From: Hofstenia miamia | Taxonomy: Eukaryota; Xenacoelomorpha; Acoela | DNA length: 64,000 bases | Reading direction: 5' to 3' | Assembly (NCBI GenBank): GCA_004352715.1 | Contig: SCFE01000117.1 | Span: 371,135 to 435,134 of the forward strand | Shown: piece by piece, positions 11,101-23,100 of the stretch | Layout of the letters: the number at the start of each line of letters is the position of its first letter | How positions within the stretch are numbered: position 1 is the first letter of the stretch | The notes under the pieces: model-generated | Told to the model about the DNA's origin: nothing | The model's input: only the letters and a program-made list of their open reading frames with translations | Databases searched by the model: none | Position numbers and translations under genes: made by a program

Positions 11101-14100
11101 GGAGTTCAATGTGCAGTGGGAATTCTGGATCTACAAACACTCTATATATAATTGATTGGTATAAGACTATTCGTGTTGTATATGCACGCCGGCTTTTAGC
11201 AAGACAGGATTTGCTCATTTTTAGAGGTGAAGGCATTGTTGTTCAAATTGATGAATGTTTAGTAGCCAGGAGGAAATTTCATCGTGAACGACGTATTCCA
11301 GTATAATGGTTAATTGGTGTATATGACAGTGAACAAAGAACTGGTTAATAGTAGGAACGCAGTAACACTTGTTCCCGTAATCTGATAGTATGTAAAACCA
11401 CGTACGGTGATTTAGTCACATTGCTCATTTTTAGAGGTGAAGGCATTGTTGTTCAAATTGATGAATGTTTAGTAGCCAGGAGGAAATTTCATCGTGAACG
11501 ACGTATTCCAGTATAATGGTTAATTGGTGTATATGACAGTGAACAAAGAACTGGTTAATAGTAGGAACGCAGTAACACTTGTTCCCGTAATCTGATAGTA
11601 TGTAAAACCACGTACGGTGATTTAGTCACATCGATGGCCTGCATGTAACCACTTGTCCAAGTTGCCACTATATCTCCACCAAACTGTTAATCATTCCTGC
11701 TACTTTGTACATCCTACATCTCAAGTATGCACGAACGCGGTTGAAGGTTTATGGTCTAAATTAAAAAAAGGAACGAAGTATTGTGGCATGCAACAAATCA
11801 CCCGAAGAGATCATTGATGAGTTCATGTGACAAGAAAGATTTGGTAAGCCAGAGAACCATGATATCTTCAATTGTTGAATATCATTCATCTACATATTAT
11901 TTTTGTTTTGAATGATTTCAATGTTATTTGTCGTTGTTTACTTTTTATGCTAGCCATATATAATAATTATTTAATAATGTATAGCAAATTTTTGACGAAA
12001 CTTAAAATATTCACTCAAATAACTCAATAAACAATTGTTTGTCGCCTTTCTATGTATTTGAAATGAGCTTGAAAAATTAAACAAAACAAGCTGTAAACAA
12101 TTTTAAAAAATACGTTGATTTACTTGACCTGCATCCAAAAATGAAAAAATAGGTCCAAATAACCAAACCCAATTTAAAATGAAAAATGGCTAAAGGCCAG
12201 TGAGTCGACACTGCCTATAGAGTGACTACGGGTACCCGATAAACCCGACCCGATTTCGGGTAGGGTACGTGTATTAAATTGTCAAGTCGAGCTCGGGTAC
12301 AAAGATTAGATTGATTATTAAAAAATGCTGAAGTAAATCATACTTGATTTGAGAAAGATCCAAAACATTAAATTAAGTAATACGAATGAATTACTGTTTC
12401 CCTTCAGAAAATGATTGATGTTAATGATCATTTGATTGGATAAAGATCCACAACGTCAAATTAAATTCAACATTTCGGGCCCGGTTATTGAATTTTCGGG
12501 TCGCCTCGGGTAGTAAATATTATGATCGGGTTGGGTTCGGGTACATTTTTACCTCATATTGTCACTCTCTAACACTGCCCACTAGCTTTGTGCGTATATA
12601 CGTGGAGTAAACAAATGAGCATAAGTAGTTGAAGAAGAAATGTATTCCTTTACTAATCATAAGTAATAATATTGCATTGAAAGTTTCCATGTAAATTATT
12701 TTTTACTTTGTATATAATTGTTTTGCTTTTTTACTCTTCGTCTTAATTTGAGTTTAATGAAGTCAAAAGGATAAGTAATTTGCAAAGCACGCGGAATTTT
12801 ACAATGATTAGCTTGAAACTAGAAATGGACGCAAGTTTCAATCGTTTGAATTGTTGACATGGTAAAACTAGTAGCGGTGCAGACAAAATCGGGAAGAATA
12901 AACGTCGTCACCGCGTTTATTATGCTTCGCATGTGATTTTAATGGACTTGTTAAATCAATTGCTTACACACTCCAATGAGCAATTGGCATCTGCAATCAA
13001 AAAATGAATCATCCAATTATACATACAGAGAGAAAGTCAGTCTTTAATTACGAAATTCATGAATCCAAGTATGTACATATTTCCATATGTAAAGCATATG
13101 AACATGTAAATTGAATTTTTACTAGCATACCACGGAAACTATACCTGTACACAACTGTTGATAAATCAGTAGTCTACACATAACTTGCACAAGCTGGGCT
13201 ACTTTCCTTAGTGTATAAAAAATATAAATATATAAATAATAGCTGTAGTATATATTTCATAGCAATGATTGTAATATTGTAGTACAGATGGTAGATTTGG
13301 CATTCTTTTGAGGCAATCTCTGTCGGGCTTGCTCGGATCTATCCAAATATGAAAAGGCAAATAGGACTCTGTCCCCTTACCCATGCTCCAGCAGTCCACA
13401 ATGCGGTTCATATGCAATTGGGATTCAATTCCAATGTTGTAAAAGTCACAAAGCTAAATAATTTTCGATTTTATTCATCCATAAATCTTGTGTGGCATTG
13501 TAAGAGCCGTGTTATTGAATTTTAAAGAATTTTAATGGCTTTGATTGATAAAACAACTAAATTTACGATCTCTCCCTCGTGCCGCCGCAGTCAATTTATG
13601 AAACGATCAATGCCTCTTTTGTTTTGCCATTTGGCAGCGCATTATTTTACGGATTATTCCAAAGACTGTTTGTACATAATATATTAAAATAAATGCCGTT
13701 ATTTTACAAAATATCTCTCTTAAAACATCTCTCGCCTAAAAAGCGCGTTTAACAAACATTTAAATTAAAATCATATGTCATTTAGTGAAATTTCTAAAAT
13801 TATTGCGACATAAATATCGTAGTGTGTGATTTTTATATCATATTTTGGAGAAATATTTCAATTTGGGAGTTTTAACATTGAATTAGAGGATCGCGTGAAT
13901 AATTGTAATTTGATACCCTTCCCAAGCACTGTTAATTTTGCGTCTTTCTACTCAACACTTATTGTCGGTGTTCAGGGAAATTCGATATTCGCTCTTTGAA
14001 AATTGTTTTAAATTATAGTACTAATTTAGTAGTAATCAAAAGCCGCGCTCCGGTTTTGACATGTTAGTCAATACAAACTTACAGCAACATTAATTATCCT

Positions 14101-17100
14101 CAAATTTCTTATCGCGTAGGTCACCGTGGGTCGCTGTTATCCATGCCGCTCAGCGTTGCTAAATATCCCACCAGCGTGCTTGCTTGAGCATAGCTTTGCC
14201 ATGGATTACAGTCATGTCTCTCGAGTGTTTAACACCCCAGGGACCGCTAATCTGCGCTCCAAACAATTTGTGCAGAGACCACATTATGCTTTGGTTAACT
14301 TTTGAATTAAATAAATTTATTATCCATGCATTTTGCGCTCGTATGAATTCATTTATATTTCACACTAAATTTCTGCTTATTAGTTATATTCTATTCGTAT
14401 CCCTTCCAAATGTAATTTTAGGTCTTTCCTATGATATTTCAAAGTGTTTAAGCTCCTGAGAATGCCTAATTCAAAATATTCCATTTTTTCTTTGGAATTT
14501 ATTCTACATTCTGTTAAACCATATATTGTATGTTATAATGTTAAATAAAGTTTTAGTTAATTTTTCGCTATAGATGTGAGTGGGGAGGGCATCTGTCTCA
14601 GTCCTGATCAAGTGAAAATAGATCTAAAAATACATTGCATGATAATTCCGTTTAATTTTCTACCAAAAATTTTTTATATTTATCCAATCAAAATCAATTT
14701 TTTAAAACCCGAGGGGAAAAACATTCCCATGTCCCCCACTTTGCGTACGACTTTGAGTAAGACCAAAATAAGACTTTACATAGTCGTACCAACATTACTG
14801 AGTTTTTATAAACCAGAAGTCCAGATCTACATAATTTGTATAAAAAATTAATTATCAACATAATATAAAAAAATTATTCCCGCATTTCATTTTATTCAAT
14901 AGTTATATCGCTATAGAATAGTTGCAATAATCAATATCCGTTGTTCGTATAATCAATCACGTGTCAGAACCATTACTGTAAAATTGAATTTAAAGATTGC
15001 TTATTTCAAAGTATCCTTCCAAATACAAATTTAAAATTACCAATTTTTCTTAATGCATTTTTGTATTGGTGAGGTTTTAGTAATAAAGTTATTGTATTGA
15101 GACCATTTTTAGACGTGGACAAACAAGACAAATGTTTTTAACTTACGTTACTGAATTATAGTAGTTTTCCTGAAAGTATATGAGAATGTGAAAAATCTAT
15201 GGGTCTCCCATTCTGAAATTATTGAGGGCTATCCCCATTTGTCCCAGAGCCTATAGACTTTATTCCGAATTCAGTCCTATTGGATTGGGACCTAGGACTG
15301 AATATTTCAGTGGGATTGAGATAATAAATTAAGAAACTGCGACCACGGATTTTAGAATGTAACTCATAATTTTGCTTAATAGCCAAAACAGAAGTTATAC
15401 CGTGACACCAGAAATTTTCGTGGGAGAATTATGGGATGGGATTGGGATTCGTCATGATTTCAGTATTACGCTTGTAAATCTTTACAAATATATTGTATGT
15501 ATCATTTATTTAAATTTTTCATTACGATACCTAAAATAATGTTCAAATGTATAAAAGATGCGTTGATATGTCTATAATCACTTTTTCATTTTATAAGTGT
15601 ATTGCCATTTATGATCTTGTTTTCTTAAAAATAGGTAATAGGCTACTTCACGTAGTGAAGAGACATATTTATAAAAGTAAGAATTTGTAACTCTATAGGC
15701 TACAACAACTAATTACTGTAGACCGTGGTGAATGCCAAGTACAATGACAACATGCGTAAGTATGACTAACTTTTGTAAATTTTATAATTATTGATTTAAA
15801 TGGCAGACGTAGTAGTATAACCTGAGGAGAGTAGATCTTCCATATTCCATTGTGAATTTGAGTTTGTATTGTATTGAAGGGCATTTGTTTGGAGGTTTGT
15901 AAATACTTGACTTCATGCACTTTACTAATCGGCCTTTGGATTTAGATGATGAAGTTAAAATATTCTGATCTCACCTGCGGGTAAATACAACCACTGCATA
16001 TCTAATACCAGCTAACTGTTTTTTATATTAATTTTCGCTAACTCTCAGTTCAACAATGCCCCCTAGTCGCCTGGTATTAAACTTAGTCAAAACAACAGTT
16101 GCATCTTTTTGATTTCTAACCTTTTTGACATTCTAACATTTAACTGTCGGACATTAGCCATTTCTGTGATTCGTGACATAATTGTATCAGTGGCGAACTA
16201 ATGTTATAGTCTTCGATCATTAACCATAGTTCAGTAAATATCCAACTTTACTAAATTTACAGGGTAGACAAAAATTATATGTCAAAGCAGAGACTACTAA
16301 CTAAAAGTAGTCTACGGTCAAAGTGACATTTTAAACCAGTGTATGTACATGTATTGATCATATTTCGATAAAATATATATGCCTAAGTTATTATAACCTA
16401 AAATAGTTTGACTGTTAGTTTTTGTTACTCTGTATACAACTTAGTTTATAAGCTTTCCTTTCCAATTTGCTTTTTAGAACAGTGCGTAATCCAAGGGATT
16501 CTGTATCAGGGGTCAATATTTGTGTTATTATTTATAGGTATCCTCGAATAGCAGACTGGAAATTTGCTTTGTTGGCCTTTGTCAGATAAATATTCTTTAA
16601 TCGAATACTAATGTAGTTTCTCAAAAAGTTTTTGAAAAAATGTAATTTATTTTGATTTTTAATATTTTTGCCTCTTTTGACAGATTCTAAAACTCTTTGT
16701 TCGCCTTCAAGATGGAATGTCATTTTGGTTTCAATACTATACACCAGTATAATTTTTGAATAGAATAAAGTAAAGGTAGTTGTTATATTCTGTTTTTAAG
16801 CTTTAAAATTGTATTTTGCAAAATATGATTTTATGTAAGTGGATCAAATCACTCATGATCTCAATTGCAAGGAAGGCTGAAAGCGTACATGTTTAACCAT
16901 TGGATGCTACTCATATACAACGCAATCTTTTCTCAAATTAATTTAACCAAAAGTATAATATAAGTATCAGATTTAAAATTTTGTGATTTCCCTGCATAGG
17001 TTTAAAAGGATATTGGTGTTATTTAGAGAAGAAATATAAGAAATCTCTTAATTTAACTAAGAGAACTGTAATTTTTTGGATTATTAAATGATAAATGATT

Positions 17101-20100
17101 ATGAATGCGATAAAATACATGCAGCAATAGCGTTAGATATTTACAATAAGAGGAAAGGGAAACTAGTCCAATTCATTTAAAGGCGAAAATCATTTAATTC
17201 CGCGTCATTAATTCCAGTTGTCTTTAATGACGCAAATCTGGCAGAAGAAAATTTATCGGTCAATATCAATTCTAAAATTTCGAGTTTAATTCATAGAAAT
17301 GAATTTATTTCTATGTATAGCTGTATGGCAACGGTTTTCTGACAGGAGAAAGTCGATTTCAGGTACGGGGAACGCGGCTGATAGCAGATTACATCCATGT
17401 GTCGTAAATGCGAGACTTTGATCTTTTAAGCGGATTACCAACCGAAGGCATTATTTTATTGTAATTAAATCGCATTTAAATGCCTTTTCCAATAAATGTT
17501 TTTCACTGCCAACAAAACCATTTTTGTTTTCAGTAAAACCACGAAATATATACAAATCTTCTTAGGAATTAGGACTGATAATCAATTGCTATAAAGACGT
17601 TACCTATGCTATGGATCATCTGTTTATTAATTGATTGCTTGAAATGTTATATTGCCTTCGATTTATTGCGAAATCAATCGGAGTTCCTTTTAAACATATC
17701 GAAAAACCAGATTTTTAACTATTGAATTTTTTCAATAACTTCATTTTACGCATAATCTACTTGACCTAAATGTAATCTTTTAGTTATAATAGATACACCT
17801 GATTATGTGTAGATATACATTTAGTATGTTGTTCGAAAGGTAAGCCGGAAAAACATTGCTTTTAAAATGAAAGTTTCAATTTTAAATTATTGTCGCTTCT
17901 ATGCAAATCAAAGTGGATCAATGCCAAGAATTGCTTTTTTAGCATTACAAAGAATGAGCTTTTCTATCAGATATAAGCGCCTGTTCAATACTTTTCCAGT
18001 TCTGAACTGTTCAGGAGCTCGCTTGGACCAGGCTCAAAGAAGATCGTTGGTTTTTGTCATTAATGATTATGAATGTCTGTCTATGATAACTACACGTTTC
18101 GTCTAGACAATTATTTTTCGTTGATGCGCATTATCTAACAACTTCATTCTAATACTTACTCAGCTTTCGTCTGCGCAGATTCTCTTCTGAAACAAGAGTT
18201 TTTAGGAGGAGCAGTTGAAGGGGAAACCGAACTTTGAACATCTCAATGAAAAGCTACATGTTCTCATTCAATGTGAAGACAGTCACAACAGAGCGGCCAT
18301 TAGAATGGAAGCAGCGATTCATGAAATCAGACGACTTCTGGATCCAAAGGTAGGTGTTTTTATATTAACAAATTAGTAGATAAACTGAATTTGAGAAATG
18401 TAAAAAGCTCAATTTTCATGTTTTTAATTCTCTAATTATGTAAACGAATATTTAGATCAACTTTCAAATACAACATTTACCATGTCTATTTTGAAATTGA
18501 AAGTAAGGAAGCCTAGGATGTAATGCAACGAATTGGTTGATTGTTTTATAAGAAATTCAGTTAAATTTATGAAAAAATGTCGTATCTGTTTCTATATATA
18601 TATATAAATTCTGTACCCGGAATAATTTCTAGTGAAACGTTCCCTAATTAAATATTCTATGAAAATGGTTCAGGCAGACTCTTTATATCATATCATGCAG
18701 GTGGTATGATAAATAAGATGAAGTTCATTCACCTGAGAATGGATAATGGGTTGCTAGGCAACAGAAGTTAGTCAAGAGAATGTGTTGCATTACTATAGCG
18801 TTATTCAACGCATTGGCTTAAATATTCAACTCTGTGATTATTGGTTCCAATCGTAACAGATTAAACCGTGAATGCCCTCAGTGAACTAAATCTCCTTTGA
18901 TTACTTTTAACTAAGTCTTCGAATTAGATGTGTATAAGAGACAGTCTTATCTCTGTATCACATTCGAGGTTTCATTTTCCCTTCACGATAAGAAATTGTA
19001 ATCGAATTACCTAACGAGAAGTCGAGATTATGAGGCGTATCTTGCAATAAACTGACTTGTACAAGTTTCTTACACTTTATGTATAGAAAATGTACTTTGG
19101 ACTTGTAATCATTTGAGATCTATGCATTGCGTAATAGCCATTTTGTTTGTGTTTGTTTGATATTATTTGACCGGCATCGTAACAAAGCTCACGTGCTCTT
19201 CAAATCGCATTCGTGTCACTGCTCTTGGCATAAGCACACGTTGATTTGCTTGCACCATGCTGTTCATTCAACGTAGGCCCATCAGATGTTTGCGTATTTA
19301 TACAAAAATTAAATGGTAGCTCGTTCTACCTCTTTCACCATTCACATTTTTATGCTGCTCTTAAAGACGACTATAATTCCTACACTTTCTTTCGAAAATT
19401 CGTGTTCTCAGCAATGCAATTTCGTTATAAGTAGATTGTCAATGTTCACTGCAATAACTATTTAACACCCGCTGTTGTTAACGTTGATGAAGTACATAGC
19501 CAAACAAGGTTGAAATGAAGAGATTCCGAATATCTGGCAGTATACATATATGGCCTTCATTGAAATATGTTCCACTTTGTCTTACTCATTATTTTCTTAG
19601 TAAATAACTATTTTATCAGAATCTTAGCCCTTATTAATTACAACGATGACCTCTTTATAGATTTCTAGATTTTATTGTTTGTCAATTGTAGCATAATGTG
19701 TGTTATTTTCATCATCCTAAAAGTTTGTGTGGGGTAGATGGCCCGGTTAGATCAATACATAAAAGAGCCTATTTTTTTACTATAATATTGGTAAATAACG
19801 ACAAAAATTGAATTTTGCGCTACGTTATTGGCCTTGCCTTTTATAAATATATTACTGCAAATTGTTTTGCGCCTGGTTCAATTTGTGTTTCAAAAACAGT
19901 TGCTAAATGTAGTAATGAAATGCTTCAATATTAAAGTCATTATACATATTTAATTTTTTAATTTAGGAATAATTTATTCATAATATATTTTTAACACTGT
20001 TTATGATTTTTTTTTACAATAACTATTAATAGTGTGTTTCTTTAAACTTGGTTTGCATAAGGTGTTTTAGACAAGTCTAAACAAAAGACATCAAACACAA

Positions 20101-23100
20101 TATTTTTTAAAGCCCATAAACTTGAGTATATTGTTGAAGTATAAATAGCCTCAATGCAGATGTTTCGTTATTCCAATTACATTTTGTAATAAGTATTGTT
20201 TGGTAGGCTGCTTTCTTTCTATAGCCTAATACCTAATTAAAAGAGGAATTAATTTATATTTCTTCGCAATTAGTAGTTGTTAAACTATCATTCCATTTTT
20301 AAAATTAATTATTAAATTATGTTCATGAAAAGTACTATTTAGAATTTTTAATTAAATGTTAATTTGAAATCCAACTCAGGACAATGTACTCGTAGATAAG
20401 GGAAATTCGGTCGTATGTCTGTGCTAATAGCCTTGAGGAAAAATTTCACACCATGTTTAATTCGAAGCGCATCCTTCTGTTCTGGAGGGGTTACTGCTGT
20501 CAGATAGCATGACAATTTACAAGGCTATTCCACTGATTTCATTCAGCAACCTGTCGATCCAATCCACGTCAGCAATAAATGGCGTTGAAATCTGTTGCCA
20601 ATTCAAAAAATTGTGAAAGCATGTGATATTTAATTAATTGTGTTAGGTTTCAACATACTTATAAATTTTTTTTAGTTTATTCGGATAGTAGCTACTCCAT
20701 GCAATTGGCTTTTTGCATTTCCATACTTTTACATATTTTTTCTGATCCCTCGACTGGCATTAATGATTGCTAATATTCAGAAGCAATGAACAAATTTGCC
20801 TTCATAACTCTTGAAATTGTAATGTGTGAGACCCTATTACTTAGCCCAGGGCCTACTAAATAGGCCCTGCTTAGCTACATTTGTTTTGTTTTACAGAGTT
20901 GTTTTGAAGCCCAACACTTTGGAATATTGCATTGGGTTAACCTAGTCCGCGTTTGGCTTTTTGTCCTATTTCCCCCAGTCCACAACAGAGATGTAATGGG
21001 GCCTGGAAGTTGAATTTTTACAGAAATTGTTTACTTGGTATAGGATGGGCTATAGTAAAATTAATTTAAATTGAATTTGTGGGTTTATATTTTCAGGCTC
21101 TGTTAGGTTTATATTTAACATGTAGGTTTAATATTGGACTCTTCGTTGTCCTGGACTGGGATGGGATGATTTGATTTCTTTCCAATCTTATGTGTCTGAG
21201 CTTAAATTTCTGATCCACAAAAGTTAAGGAATCAATAAATAGATTTCACCAAGACATCAGTTTTGTCGTAAGTAAAAATTTACACCATTTTCGATTATGC
21301 AGCCAGGGTTGCTTACAAATTACAACTCGGGTTACCATTGAGGAGACTTAGTTCTGGTAATTTAGCCCGATGGAGAGGATGAAATTAAACGTCGTCAGTT
21401 GATGGGGCTTGCTGTGCTAAATGGAACGTATCGCGAAACAAATATCAAACGTGAGTTCACTTATCTCTTATTAATAATCACTATCTTTATGTATACTTTC
21501 TTATTGTCTAATCTAAGTTATATTGCATGCAACAATTTATGTGGACTTGCATTATGTTGCATGCCTTTCCATTAATAGTATTAACAACATTTAATTTGTG
21601 CAGCACCTCAAGAGGACGCTTCTTCGACCATAGGTATGTATTATATCACAATCCGGTGTCGTAATAATTAATAATTGCGCTTACTAAAAAGTTTGTATAA
21701 TTGTTCCCACAGTTCTTGTTTTCTCGTTTTGTAATTACTCACTAGCCGCAATTAATACCTCTAATATTTAAAAGTTTTTATTGACTAAATCCATACAGAA
21801 ATATATGTTTATGTCACTAATTGACTCCACCTTTCTACATTAATTAAATACCATGAAGTTTGTAGTTTTTGTTGATATTAACTAGAGAAGGTATAGATAC
21901 TATGGAATTTAATTTTTTCTAAACTATATAAAATGAATATTCAATTTTCAACAGACGAAACTTTATTGGAACAAAGTCCATTTGTAAGCAATGTACTGTA
22001 GGCGTCAGTGTTACCTACATAAATGTAGTTCTTATCGACTAATATTGGAGAAATAAACGCCATTATTTAAATAAATTTCTCCTTAACTTCTCCTTATTGC
22101 GTCATTATGTTGACGGCTGATCTTCTGCTTGTTATCTTTGCGGTTTTTGATTTACACGATGGTTGGAATTTGGTTTACGCTTCAAAACTCTTCTGTTGTG
22201 CTTTTCCCAAATCAAAGAGTTCTTATCTTCATTTCTCCGCTTTGCTATATACAGATGAACGTTCATTACGCACTCGGTAGTTTATACAAATCCTCCCTCG
22301 CAAATCACAGTTTACTGACGTGTTTTTTTATGAAGATCTGATAGGAAAAATGGGATATCAGCGAGTTCTTTCCAATTTAGTATAGAATCCAATTTGAAAT
22401 TTATCCTTATAATTATATTACTGTACAAATACTACATTTTTTTTATAGATTTAATAATCTACATTACTAAAAAATTTTATTATGCGGCATGAAAAATTTC
22501 AAACTTTCATTCGAAGCCATTATAATGTAGTACACACTTAATAGATATTTTAATATGTTTACATAAAATGCTTTTGTGGCTTAATATATTTTTTGGAAAC
22601 TACAGTAAATTTTTGGTAAAATAAATCTGAATGAAGCATATTGACTATGATAGAAAATGTCCAATTTTCGATTAGTCCTATTTAAGCTGCATTTTGATTG
22701 GTTCAAGTATGTGATGTTAATCAAATGATATACTAACACCTAATATGTGGTTTTGCTATGCTTTAATTAACTTGCATGAAATAACAGATTCAAATGCTAA
22801 TACTGTCATGTCATTAAAATTCATTTGCCTCCCAATATGGCGACCTCCATTTATTTTTACTTTGTATGGTATAAAAAGTGGGCATTTAATTACTGTATGA
22901 GCATTGCTGGGTATGAAGGGAAAAATTAAATAAATTTTTTTCATTTATTCATTGCATATTCAACTAAAAATGCATCATATTACCGTTTGCCAATTAACTG
23001 ATAAAATTAACACACTACTTGCACGCCTTTCAGACACGGTTGTATTACATTTGCATGTTAACAGTTAACCAACCTTGTTAATGGGTCTCTAATTTATCAA

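Larger units (their letters stand above)
10385..12136 (+). mobile_element. Degenerate Merlin DNA transposon in how/qki intron 3
   Basis: Terminal inverted repeats of about 130 bp: GTGCAGGTCAAGTA near 10386 and its complement ending TTGACCTGCATC at 12135, continuing inward with shared blocks (ATTTATTGAGTTATT / AATAACTCAATAAAC; caaGCTTGTTTTATT / AACAAAACAAGCT). The interior carries transposase remains of the Merlin/IS1016 (ISXO2-like DDE) type on the plus strand: [11 protein letters not shown], then [20 protein letters not shown], then YLHQTVNH and [13 protein letters not shown] near 11669-11771. Stops and frameshifts break it. Target duplications are only approximate (A-rich on both sides), consistent with an old insertion. 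Confidence 0.82.

Noticed and set aside
10717-11109. Minus-strand frame of 130 codons
   Set aside because: It lies antisense to the Merlin transposase remains and has no motif of its own.
15220-15440. GGGATTGGGATT-like stretches resembling hAT ends, similar to 57440-57530 and 58880-58940
   Set aside because: I could not pair inverted ends or target duplications, so no element is called.
21955-21983. 29-nt internal exon ending at the donor-like GTAAGC
   Set aside because: It would enter exon 7 in the wrong frame and hit a stop; a terminal exon using the TAG at 21999 is more consistent.
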